Position numbers and translations under genes: made by a program
Notes under the pieces: generated by a model
Databases searched by the model: none
Told to the model about the DNA's origin: nothing
Seen by the model: the letters and a program-made list of their open reading frames with translations, nothing else
NCBI GenBank assembly: GCA_038210375.1
Contig: JBBQWT010000009.1
Span: forward strand, 57,732-121,731
DNA length: 64,000 nucleotides
Source of the DNA: JBBQWT01 sp038210375
GTDB lineage: Bacteria; Acidobacteriota; Terriglobia; Terriglobales; Acidobacteriaceae
Reading direction: 5' to 3'
Shown here: piece after piece, positions 52,791 through 60,955 of the stretch
How positions within the stretch are numbered: position 1 is the stretch's first letter
Layout of the letters: the number at the start of each line of letters is the position of its first letter

Positions 52791-53030
52791 TTAAAAGTAG
52801 CGATGATAGTTCTGTTCACTATCGACCGCGTATTCTTTCGATTGCCAGGAAATAATGTTCGAGTACTGGGCCTCAATGGCCTTTAACGCTATCCTGCCGG
52901 CGGATCGTTCCTGCGCCATCGGCATGGTTCGCTTGGTAAGAATCCCCACCAGGGTCCCGACCCACGCAACCCCAATTGAAATCGCGCCTAGAGTTAAGAT
53001 TGTGATTATATTGTTGGCGCCGTTTTTCAT
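52791..53030 (-). CDS. Small membrane or secreted protein, unknown
   Basis: 79 residues with a good GAGGGACC ribosome binding site. The N-terminus is hydrophobic (ITILTLGAISIGVAWVGTLV) and the rest polar (MAQERSAGRIALKAIEAQYS). The layout weakly resembles short pilin-like proteins but no prepilin cleavage site is seen. Function unknown. Confidence 0.5.
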   Translation of the reverse strand: MKNGANNIITILTLGAISIGVAWVGTLVGILTKRTMPMAQERSAGRIALKAIEAQYSNIISWQSKEYAVDSEQNYHRYF

Positions 53031-53514
53031 GGTCCCTCGCTAAGCTATTTCTGAATTTAAGTTGCCGGTGCTTGCCCGCCCACTGTGATTTTCCATCCAG
53101 CACTCTTGAGCCATCGTCTTGCTGTATTTCTTGACTGCATCACCACTACTGCTCAGTTTGTCTCTTGATTTCCCACGCCATTTCTCAGCCCTCGGCGTCC
53201 GTACTTACCCGCTCAACGCTCGGGTTCAGGTTGATTCGAGGAGCCTTAAGTAGACTCGCTTCCTGGCTTACAAGCGATCTTTCAGCACAAGTTAATGCGC
53301 GTTTCTAGCAGGTCGCATTCCCAAAATGAATCGGTCCTGTTTAGGGAAGCTATTGCGTTCCCCAAAACCGCGGTGAGCGAGCCCCTGGGCAGAAGTATCC
53401 GGGAACCAACAACCTCGTAATTTCCACCCTGCCCGACAAAAGCGCTGCTCTCCAGCCAAAATTCCCGGCGCGTTGCTTTATGATGTTGTAGCTGGATTCT
53501 TTCAACTCAACCCC
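53031..53514. other. Intergenic region upstream of ychF, no gene
   Basis: 484 bases between divergent genes. It should hold both promoters. No repeat, terminator or small gene was recognised by eye. Confidence 0.5.
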
Positions 53515-54597
53515 ATGAAAATTGGAATCATCGGCCTGCCCCAGGTGGGCAAGACATCGTTGTTCAAGATCCTGACGCGCGCCCCGGTCGAAGACCATCG
53601 CCAGGGACGCGGCGAGGCTCATCTCGGCGTGGCCCGGGTGCCCGATGACCGCCTGGATAAGCTTTCGGCGCTCTATGACCCTAAAAAGATCATTCATGCC
53701 AGCGTGGAATTTGCCGACGTCGCGGCCATCGGCGCCGAAGCATTGAAGGAAAGCGCATATGCCGCCAATCTGCGGGTCGTGGATGCCCTGGCGCACGTTA
53801 TCCGCGTGTTTGAGGACCCGGCCATTCCCCACGTCGGCCCTAATGATCCCCAGCGCGATATTGGCAATGTCGAATTTGACCTGATGATCAACGACCTGGG
53901 ACAGGCTGAGAAGCGCCTGGAGCGCCTGGAAAAAGACCTGAAGCGCGGCAAGACCTCGGAGCTCGAGCGCGAAAAAGAGCTTCTGTTGCGCGCCAAGGCG
54001 CATCTCGAAACCGAGCGGCCCTTGCGCGAGATGGAGATGAACGCCGAGGAGCTGAAGCGCATTCGCGGGTTCATGTTCCTCAGCCAGAAACCGATCCTCT
54101 ACGTTCTCAATGTGGGCGAAACCACGGCGCTGGGTGAGGCGCTCGCCAAAGCGGTGGAAACCTGCGGCCTCACCGCCCAGGCCGCCAGGCCCAACACCGG
54201 CGCCACCGCGATTTGCGGCAAGGTCGAAGCCGAGCTGGTGGACATGAGCGACGCGGATGCCGCGGACTTCCTTTCCAGCTATGGCCTGGTGGAAAGCGGA
54301 ATGGTGCGCCTGCTGCGCAAGAGTTACGAGTTGCTGGGCCTGATCTCATTCTTTACAGTGGGCGACGATGAGTGCCGGGCCTGGACTGTGCCCCGCGGCT
54401 CGCGCGCGCCTCAGGCCGCCGGCGCCATTCACTCCGACCTGGAAAAACATTTCATCCGCGCCGAAACCATAGCCTGGGAAACCCTGCTGGCCGCGGGCTC
54501 GGAAGCCGCCGCCCGCGGCCAGGGCACGCTGCGTCTCGAAGGCAAGGAATATATCGTGCAGGATGGCGACGTAATGCACATCAGGCACAGCGGATAG
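53515..54597 (+). CDS. ychF: YchF/Ola1-family ribosome-associated ATPase/GTPase
   Basis: 360 residues from ATG 53515, matching the family start (MKIGIIGLPQVGKTSLFKIL). The P-loop is GLPQVGKTS; the family NVxE base motif is in YVLNVGE, which favours ATP over GTP in YchF proteins. A coiled-coil insert (about 120-170, KRLERLEKDLKRGKTSELER) and a C-terminal TGS domain (LISFFTVGDDECRAWTVPRG, YIVQDGDVMHIRH) complete the family order. It acts on ribosomes and in stress responses. Followed by a ZIP gene after 31 nt. Confidence 0.93.
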   Translation: MKIGIIGLPQVGKTSLFKILTRAPVEDHRQGRGEAHLGVARVPDDRLDKLSALYDPKKIIHASVEFADVAAIGAEALKESAYAANLRVVDALAHVIRVFEDPAIPHVGPNDPQRDIGNVEFDLMINDLGQAEKRLERLEKDLKRGKTSELEREKELLLRAKAHLETERPLREMEMNAEELKRIRGFMFLSQKPILYVLNVGETTALGEALAKAVETCGLTAQAARPNTGATAICGKVEAELVDMSDADAADFLSSYGLVESGMVRLLRKSYELLGLISFFTVGDDECRAWTVPRGSRAPQAAGAIHSDLEKHFIRAETIAWETLLAAGSEAAARGQGTLRLEGKEYIVQDGDVMHIRHSG

Positions 54598-54628
54598 CCG
54601 CTTCACCGGAGCCCATGAATCCTCTCGC

Positions 54629-55360
54629 ATGAATCCCATCGTCATCAGCGTATTGCTGGGGCTGACCGCCGCCGCCGCCAATGTCTTCGGCGGCGCCATC
54701 ATCGTGCAGAAGCACTGGGAGCGCCGCTACCTGAAATATTTCATCGCCCTGGGCGCGGGGTTCATGCTGGCCGTGGCCATGATCGAGATGGTGCCGCAAA
54801 GCCTGCAACGCGCCGGCGGCCGCGGGCCTATCTACATCCTGCTGGGCTACATGATGGTGCACTTCTTCGAACACACCCTGAGCCCGCACTTTCATTTTGG
54901 CGAAGAAACCCACACCGAAAAATTCGAGCGATCGCATACCGGCTACACGGTGCTGCTGGGCTTGCTCATTCATACATTTTTTGACGGCATCGCCATTACT
55001 TCGGGCTTCCTGATCTCGAGCTGGCTGGGCTGGATCATTTTTCTCGGGGTCTTCCTGCACAAGGTGCCGGAGGGCTTCACCATGGCATCGGTGATGCTGG
55101 CCAGCGGCAGCAGCCGCCTGACCGCATTTTCCGCCGCCGCAATCCTGGGCTTCGCCACGCTGTGCGGGGTCCTGACCATGGGCTTGCTGCAACGCTGGAT
55201 CAGCGTGGGTTTCCCGCTGTCAGCAGGAGTCACGATCTACGTGGCCGCCTCCGACCTGGTGCCCGAGGTCAATAAGGAGCACGGCCTGGCAGTGCCGCTT
55301 GTGGTGTTCCTGGGAGTGATGGTCTTCTTCGTGCTGGACCGGCTGTTTCACGGGGTGTAA
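54629..55360 (+). CDS. ZIP-family divalent metal transporter
   Basis: 243 residues with about eight membrane helices. The metal-binding motifs of helices IV and V are HTFFDGIAIT and HKVPEGFTMAS. A His-containing loop (EHTLSPHFHFGEETHTE) lies between helices III and IV, as in other ZIP proteins. It moves zinc or related divalent metals across the inner membrane. Start follows ychF by 31 nt and may be co-transcribed. Substrate cannot be fixed from sequence. Confidence 0.92.
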   Translation: MNPIVISVLLGLTAAAANVFGGAIIVQKHWERRYLKYFIALGAGFMLAVAMIEMVPQSLQRAGGRGPIYILLGYMMVHFFEHTLSPHFHFGEETHTEKFERSHTGYTVLLGLLIHTFFDGIAITSGFLISSWLGWIIFLGVFLHKVPEGFTMASVMLASGSSRLTAFSAAAILGFATLCGVLTMGLLQRWISVGFPLSAGVTIYVAASDLVPEVNKEHGLAVPLVVFLGVMVFFVLDRLFHGV

Positions 55361-55420
55361 GCGGGAGATGACCGGGGAGTTCTTCTCCGCCACCGCTAGG
55401 AGTCCTAATGAAATATTTTA

Positions 55421-55465
55421 GGCAGTCCCCCAACGGGATGTCATTCTGACACTGGGGAGGGGCCT
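55421..55465 (+). repeat. Deletion remnant of the 229-bp repeat family
   Basis: GGCAGTCCCC...ACGGGATGTCATTCTGACA is the left flank and tip seen at copies A and B, directly joined to the right flank CTGGGGAGGGG. The interior is gone, which looks like a precise internal loss between the inverted ends. Confidence 0.75.
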
Positions 55466-55514
55466 TCATGGCTGCAGGTTGGATTTCCGGAAGCCAGAAC
55501 TACAAACCGCCCAA

Positions 55515-56801
55515 TTATCCCCGGTTCAAAGCCCGCGCCAACGTCAGCTGCAAGGCATCTTTGAGTTTCACATAATCTTCATCGGAGATTTTTTTCTGCA
55601 GGTGATCGGTCTCGAGCTGAAACAGCTCGTCCTTAAGCGCCGACAAAATAATGCTCGGCCCGGGATGCACTCCGGGCAGCGCCGTTCCGGTGGCAAACCG
55701 GTATTCGGGTTGGGGAGCCATGTTCTCCGCCACCTGCTGCCGGGATGGAGGGAGGTCGCGCGCCGCGCCACGCCCGATGGTATACCACGCTCCCGCGGCC
55801 AGCACCGCCACCGCTCCCGCCAGGATGTACCAGCGATAATTGTGCAGGGGATCGGGCTTGTCCTCGGGCACTCCCATGCCGCCGCCCGGCCGTACCGGGG
55901 CCCCGCCTGCGCCCGGCTCCGCCGCCTGGTTTTGCGCGTTGGCTGCGCCCGGCTCCTGGCTTTCGCGGGGAATCGATCCTGTTCCCGATACCGCGAAGCC
56001 GATTTTTTGCGCCGGATTCACCGAGCTCGCCACATAAACCGAGAGCCCGCCTTCCTCCGGCGAATTCTGGAAATTCGACCCCTCGGATTTAAACTGCATG
56101 CTCTTGGGCAGCATCACCACCAGGTTCTGCACCGGCATCAACACCCGGGGATGAAACTCCGCAGAGCCGGTATAAGGCATGTGGTAGGCAATCTGAAATT
56201 TGGTTTCTCCCGGCCGCAAAGGGAAAATAAATGCATAGCGATTTTTCTCGTTGCCCGGCACCGGCGCCGAATTCACCGGCATTCCTCCGGGCCCGGCGGC
56301 CAGCGAGGTATCGAGCTGCGCGCCTTCCGGTAAATAAATTTCAAAAGAGTGATCGCTCATCTGGGTACGCGGCGGCGCCGATTCGTTCTTTACCGCATAC
56401 ATCTCGATGACCGAGAGGTTGTTGTTCTCGGCTTGCACGCGAATGATGTCCACGTTGGCGCTTACCCCGGCCACGGTGGGCGCGGAATCATAGACGGTGA
56501 CGTCCGCGATCGAGGTCCCCGGCTGGGCCGGCTTGTGGTAGTTCACGTTCTGATGGTTCACCCGCACCAGGTGCATGGCGTTATCGTCGGGCGCGTCCAG
56601 TGAGAAGTGTCCGCGGGCGTCGGTCACCGCGTGCGCCACTTCCTGCATGCCTTCCGCCAGCTTGAGCATGACGACGGTGTCGCCCTTGGAAGGAGCGCCG
56701 GTAGTGCCGTTGGTCACGGTGCCGGTCAAAGTTGCGGCTGAACAAATCGCCGATGCGGCAATCACCATGATTGCCAGGCCTCTAGCTGCCAGTCGTTTCA
56801 A
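55515..56801 (-). CDS. Exported carboxypeptidase-regulatory-like protein in the ccm group
   Basis: 428 residues. A signal peptide (MVIAASAICSAATLTG) starts the chain, followed by a CarboxypepD_reg-like domain (GTVTNGTTGAPSKGDTVVML, VTDARGHFSLDAPDD). The middle beta-rich region (about 130-290) is exposed and contains SFEIYLPEGAQLD and FPLRPGETKFQIAYHMPY. A membrane helix (YRWYILAGAVAVLAAGAWY) precedes a cytoplasmic tail with a helical end (KDELFQLETDHLQKKISDED). It overlaps the CcmI-like gene by 4 nt. This implies a role with cytochrome c maturation or its membrane partner complex, but no known Ccm protein has this order. Confidence 0.75.
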   Translation of the reverse strand: MKRLAARGLAIMVIAASAICSAATLTGTVTNGTTGAPSKGDTVVMLKLAEGMQEVAHAVTDARGHFSLDAPDDNAMHLVRVNHQNVNYHKPAQPGTSIADVTVYDSAPTVAGVSANVDIIRVQAENNNLSVIEMYAVKNESAPPRTQMSDHSFEIYLPEGAQLDTSLAAGPGGMPVNSAPVPGNEKNRYAFIFPLRPGETKFQIAYHMPYTGSAEFHPRVLMPVQNLVVMLPKSMQFKSEGSNFQNSPEEGGLSVYVASSVNPAQKIGFAVSGTGSIPRESQEPGAANAQNQAAEPGAGGAPVRPGGGMGVPEDKPDPLHNYRWYILAGAVAVLAAGAWYTIGRGAARDLPPSRQQVAENMAPQPEYRFATGTALPGVHPGPSIILSALKDELFQLETDHLQKKISDEDYVKLKDALQLTLARALNRG

Positions 56802-57097
56802 AGGGTTCCCTCTCTGTAGCCGGTCATATTTTCCGCGCGTCCCAGCACTTCCATCTCCGCCAGTATCCGCGCCGCCTCGTCTTCGAGCCCGGAGCGCAGT
56901 CCGTTGTAATCCGCGTCGGGAAGCTTGCCTGACTTGTAATCGAAATTCAGGTCGCGCAGGTTTTCATACACAACCTGCCGGCGCTCGCCCAGGTAATTGA
57001 GGCGGGTCTTCACCGGGGCATCGATGAGGTTCTGGTTGAATCCGAAAACGTAGAGCAGGATTCCACCCGCCAGCAGGATGCACGCAGCCATGATCAT
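56798..57097 (-). CDS. CcmI-like small membrane protein
   Basis: 99 residues. An N-terminal membrane helix (MIMAACILLAGGILLYVFGF) is followed by a helical region, RRQVVYENLRDLNFDYKSGK, LPDADYNGLRSGLEDEAARI, typical of the N-terminal part of CcmI/CycH and of small proteins in cytochrome c biogenesis operons. The TPR part of full CcmI is missing. Overlaps both neighbours by 4 nt (ATGA junctions), so it is translated with ccmH and the 428-residue gene. Confidence 0.75.
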   Translation of the reverse strand: MIMAACILLAGGILLYVFGFNQNLIDAPVKTRLNYLGERRQVVYENLRDLNFDYKSGKLPDADYNGLRSGLEDEAARILAEMEVLGRAENMTGYREGTL

Positions 57098-57603
57098 ACT
57101 TCGGTCTCCCGCCGCGCCTGTTCGCGGTACGGCTCAAGCTCCAGCGGGGACAGCGGGCCGCTGGGAGCGGGCGCGAGTGGAGCGCGCAGCCGCCAGTTGC
57201 GCACCATGAACATCAGCCCGGCGGTAGCCAGTATCAACACGATGAACGGCATGATCCACGCCACCAGGTCGAACCCGGAGGTGGTAGGCGCCGCCAGCAC
57301 CGTCGCCCCGTATTTCTGCACAAAAGACTGCAGGATCAAGTCATCGCTGTCGCCGCGCTGCATTCCGCTGGTGAGTTCGTTGCGCATGCGGTCGGAAAGC
57401 GGACAGCCCACGTGATTGCATTCCAGCAGGACCTGGTTGCACCCGCAGCTGCACATCATCTTGTGTCCCAGCGCGCCGAAGCGCGCCGCCGCCGCATCGT
57501 CGCCCGCCGCCGCGATTCCCACCGGAGTGATGGCCAGCACGGTAAGAATAACCAGCAGCGCCAGCGCAGCGCGGGAGCTTCTAACTACAAACGTGAATTT
57601 CAT
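57094..57603 (-). CDS. ccmH: Cytochrome c maturation protein CcmH
   Basis: 169 residues from ATG 57603; an open frame extends further upstream but only this start gives a signal peptide (ALALLVILTVLAITPVGIA). The redox block is HKMMCSCGCNQVLLECNHVG with Cys51, Cys53, Cys55 and Cys62, followed by a QKYG core (FVQKYGATVLAAP) and a C-terminal membrane helix (IMPFIVLILATAGLMFMV). CcmH reduces apocytochrome heme-binding Cys pairs in the periplasm. Overlaps the CcmI-like gene by 4 nt and lies 148 nt after ccmF. Confidence 0.88.
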   Translation of the reverse strand: MKFTFVVRSSRAALALLVILTVLAITPVGIAAAGDDAAAARFGALGHKMMCSCGCNQVLLECNHVGCPLSDRMRNELTSGMQRGDSDDLILQSFVQKYGATVLAAPTTSGFDLVAWIMPFIVLILATAGLMFMVRNWRLRAPLAPAPSGPLSPLELEPYREQARRETEV

Positions 57604-57751
57604 ATGATCTGTGCCTTTTTCTGGTCCGCCAGAACTTCCAGAACTTGCATGGAACGATGCGAGTAAGAAAACCACCCTGCCGGCCTTGTCATTCCCAGCG
57701 CACCCGGAAAGTCCCTGGGTTCCTCGATGCCACGCCCAATCTGCGTCCTGA

Positions 57752-59776
57752 TCAGCGCACTTCCTCCGCCAGCACCGCTTCCCTTGCGCGCACCGCACGC
57801 GCGGCCGCCGCCGCAGTCAGGTTCGGGGTAAGGGCTACGCCGGTGCCGAACACCACAACTATGACGCCGATCCAAATCCACATCACCAGCGGATTAAGAA
57901 AAACTTTAATGATGGGCCGTCGAGTGTCGGGGTTTTGTCCCGCATAAATGATGTACAAATCTTCTTTCGGCAGCGAACGGTTCGCCACCATGGTGCTGGT
58001 TTGTTCGCTGGCCTTATAAAAACGGCGCTCCGGGAACATGGTCGCGATCTGGCTGGGCCCCTTGTACACATCGAGAATGGCGGATTCGCTGCTGTAATTG
58101 GCGTTGTCTTCCTGGGTATAGCTGCGGCAGACCAGGGTGTAGGGGCCGATGGTCAGCTTGTCGCCAAAACCCATCTCCTGCTCTTTCTCCTGGTTGAACG
58201 CCGCCCCGGCCAGTCCGATGACGATCAGGACCACTCCAAAGTGAACGAGGTATCCGCCATAGCGGCGCATGTTGCGGCGGGTGAGCTGAAACGCCGCCGC
58301 CGGAATCGACATGCCGGTGTGTCCCTTGATCACCCGCGCCCCGCGCATAAATTCGGAAAATACGGTGACCGTGACCATGGTCGCCAGGCAGATTCCCACA
58401 AAAGCGTAAAACTTTCCGTCATCCGCCCACGGGCGCACCCCGGCAATCAACAGCGCCACTCCCACCACCGCCGATGCGGCCGCGGGAAAGGTGAAATTGC
58501 GGCGCAGGCTCTCCCACGAAGTGCTGCGCCACGCAAGCAGCGGGCCTAACGCGGTCAACAGCAGCAGCAGCATGGCCACGGGCACGGTCACGCGGTTGAA
58601 AAATGGAGGACCGACGGTCTCCTTCCGACCTTGCAGCCATTCCGAGAGCACCGGAAACAGGGTCCCCCACAGCACGGTGAAACAGGCGGCGAGCAGCAGA
58701 AGGTTGTTGAACAGGAATCCTGATTCACGCGACACCAGCGATTCCAGCTTGTTCTCACTGCGCAGGTGCGAACGGTTCTTGATAAAGAAGAACAGGCATA
58801 CGACAAAAATGATTATCAGAAAGCTCAGGAACCAGGTGCCGATTGAGGACTGGGCAAACGCATGCACCGAGCTCACCACGCCGCTACGGGTGAGAAACGT
58901 GCCCAGGATTGACAGCATGAAGGTCACGAAAATCAGCCAGACGTTCCACACCTTCATCATGCCGCGCTTTTCCTGCATCATCACCGAATGCAGAAATGCT
59001 GTTCCCGTAAGCCAGGGCAGCAGTGAAGCATTTTCCACCGGGTCCCAGCCCCAGTAACCGCCCCAGCCCAGTACCGAGTAGGCCCAGTGCGCCCCCAGAA
59101 AGATTCCGCAGGTAAGAAAACACCAGGTCACCATGGTCCAGCGGCGGGTGATGTGGATCCACTTTTCTCCGGGATACTTCATGATGAGCGCGCCCAGCGC
59201 AAACGCAAACGGCACGCTGAAACCCACGTAGCCCAGGTACAGCATGGGGGGATGGATCACCATTTCAGGATATTGCAGCAGCGGATTGAGCCCGCTGCCT
59301 TCCACCGGCGGCGTGCCCGACATCAGGGCAAAAGGGTTGGCGGCAAAATTAAGCAGGGTGAGAAAGAAAATCTGGATGGCGGCGATGACCACCGACGCAT
59401 GCGCCACCAGGAGTTGATCGACGCGATGGCGCACCCGCAGGATAAGGCCATAGGTGGATAGCAGCATCGCCCAGAACAGCAGCGAGCCTTCCTGGCCTGA
59501 CCACAGCACCGCGAACTTATAAGCGAGGGGAAGCTCCCGGTTGCTGTGATGAAATATGTACGCCACCGAGAAATCATTCTGGAAAGCGGCGGTCAGCAAG
59601 GCCACCGCCGCGGCCAGCACCGCGAAGAACGTCCCAATGCCGGCGCGACGCGCGGTTTCCCGCACCCGCAGGGCATAAGGGTTCCGCTTGTTCGCCAGCG
59701 CCAGAATCCCCGCGACAAACGAATAAGCGGCCAGAGCCAGCGCCAGCAGGAGTGCGAAACTTCCAAATGTAGGCAT
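57752..59776 (-). CDS. ccmF: Heme lyase CcmF
   Basis: 674 residues with about 15 membrane helices. The heme-handling WWD motif is HWAYSVLGWGGYWGWDPVEN, and conserved histidines lie in MVIHPPMLYLGY and in AFLHSVMMQEKR. CcmF attaches heme to apocytochrome c, working with CcmH and CcmI in system I. The gap of 148 nt to ccmH holds a TTGTCATTCCCAGCG repeat trace. ccmA-E are not in the window. Confidence 0.95.
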   Translation of the reverse strand: MPTFGSFALLLALALAAYSFVAGILALANKRNPYALRVRETARRAGIGTFFAVLAAAVALLTAAFQNDFSVAYIFHHSNRELPLAYKFAVLWSGQEGSLLFWAMLLSTYGLILRVRHRVDQLLVAHASVVIAAIQIFFLTLLNFAANPFALMSGTPPVEGSGLNPLLQYPEMVIHPPMLYLGYVGFSVPFAFALGALIMKYPGEKWIHITRRWTMVTWCFLTCGIFLGAHWAYSVLGWGGYWGWDPVENASLLPWLTGTAFLHSVMMQEKRGMMKVWNVWLIFVTFMLSILGTFLTRSGVVSSVHAFAQSSIGTWFLSFLIIIFVVCLFFFIKNRSHLRSENKLESLVSRESGFLFNNLLLLAACFTVLWGTLFPVLSEWLQGRKETVGPPFFNRVTVPVAMLLLLLTALGPLLAWRSTSWESLRRNFTFPAAASAVVGVALLIAGVRPWADDGKFYAFVGICLATMVTVTVFSEFMRGARVIKGHTGMSIPAAAFQLTRRNMRRYGGYLVHFGVVLIVIGLAGAAFNQEKEQEMGFGDKLTIGPYTLVCRSYTQEDNANYSSESAILDVYKGPSQIATMFPERRFYKASEQTSTMVANRSLPKEDLYIIYAGQNPDTRRPIIKVFLNPLVMWIWIGVIVVVFGTGVALTPNLTAAAAARAVRAREAVLAEEVR

Positions 59777-60047
59777 GGGGAAGATCTATTCTTGCAAAAT
59801 GCGCACAATGAGGCAACTGCCGGGGGTGCAGCAAACGTTCAGAGCAAGAGAAAACGAGAGTGCCTGTGCGCGAAAAAAGCGCTCGTGCGGAATGACGATG
59901 GGCCAGGTTGTGTTCCCTTGCCGGGAAGATGGTCCACTGGTTGCGGTCTTGGCAACACACTCTTGAAAGCCGCGAAAGTACCCAAGCCCGCGCACCATAA
60001 CGGAGCAAGAACCGGCTTCATGATGACCAACGCTTGCGGATAAAAAC

Positions 60048-60260
60048 CTAGCGCGACCGGCGCAGCTCGGCTTCGGCTTGCGCCCAGTGCTGCTCCGACA
60101 GCCCTTCCTGATGTCCGCCGGCGACGTAAATTTCATACGCCCGCCTCTGAATCTGCTCATCGGTCGGCGCCGCCTTGGCTGCGGACTGAGTGGCGGCCGG
60201 CTGGCGGTTCTGGCTTGGTTTTCCTGTGCTGCTGCGCGAGGGTGCTTGCTTGGGAGGCAT
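60048..60260 (-). CDS. DUF2934 protein
   Basis: 70 residues with a strong AAGGAGA ribosome binding site. A disordered, basic N-terminus (about 1-35, MPPKQAPSRSSTGKPSQNRQ) is followed by the DUF2934 motif IQRRAYEIYVAGGHQEGLSE and HWAQAEAELRRSR. The domain is a short helical hairpin common in Acidobacteria and Proteobacteria; function unknown. Confidence 0.85.
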   Translation of the reverse strand: MPPKQAPSRSSTGKPSQNRQPAATQSAAKAAPTDEQIQRRAYEIYVAGGHQEGLSEQHWAQAEAELRRSR

Positions 60261-60354
60261 GGTTTTCTCCTTCGACGGCAGAGATTATATCCCTATCCCG
60301 GAACTCCCCAGCAAGTTTATTTAGATTGGAAACCCGCAGTTTTGCAGCGTCAGT

Positions 60355-60888
60355 CTATGCCGTCGCTTTTGGTTTGCGCCTTGCAATCACGGCAATCCCG
60401 ATCTGTCCTAGTATGCCTCCTGCGGTATCAATTCCCGTATCCACCGGTGACGCGGTACGCGACGGCACATAGCTCTGGTGCCACTCATCCATCGATCCGG
60501 CGATGATGACCGTAAGCACCGCCAGCAGCGCCCAGCGCCACATCCACCGTACGGGCGACGGCCAGCTCTGCTTCCAGGCGTTATAGGAAAGCAGGCCCAG
60601 GATGCAGAACACCATGACATGTGCGCCTTTGCGAACGAAATAATGCATGTTATCGAAGGTCTTTGGATCGACCATGCCGATGGTATGTTCCAGTATCCAA
60701 CCCAGGATGGAGCCCGTATGTCGCGCGGAAAAACTGTCGGTGGAAAAAAACGCGATGCAGGAAAGCCATGCCACCACCCCCATCCATCCCAGGAGGGCGG
60801 CGCGAAACCTGAAGGGTGCGTGCATGGCTTCGCCCGGAAACGCTCCCGGCGAGGTTTCGACCAGCACATTAGCTTGATCTGTACTCAT
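60355..60888 (-). CDS. VanZ-family membrane protein
   Basis: 177 residues. Four membrane helices and VanZ-type signatures: AWLSCIAFFSTDSFS, HYFVRKGAHVMVFCILGLLS, GSMDEWHQSYVPSRTASPVD. The conserved DEWHQ and D-x3-D cluster are intact. VanZ proteins are linked to teicoplanin resistance in enterococci, but in most bacteria the role is unknown. Lies 67 nt after guaB on the same strand. Confidence 0.88.
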   Translation of the reverse strand: MSTDQANVLVETSPGAFPGEAMHAPFRFRAALLGWMGVVAWLSCIAFFSTDSFSARHTGSILGWILEHTIGMVDPKTFDNMHYFVRKGAHVMVFCILGLLSYNAWKQSWPSPVRWMWRWALLAVLTVIIAGSMDEWHQSYVPSRTASPVDTGIDTAGGILGQIGIAVIARRKPKATA

Positions 60889-60955
60889 TGGTTCTCAACA
60901 CTCCTGGTCCACGCAGGTATTCGCCCCTGCCATTGCATGATGAAAATTACGCTGG

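Noticed and set aside
52791..53030. Type IV pilin
   Set aside because: A hydrophobic N-terminus is present, but there is no G-F/T-x4-E prepilin cleavage motif.
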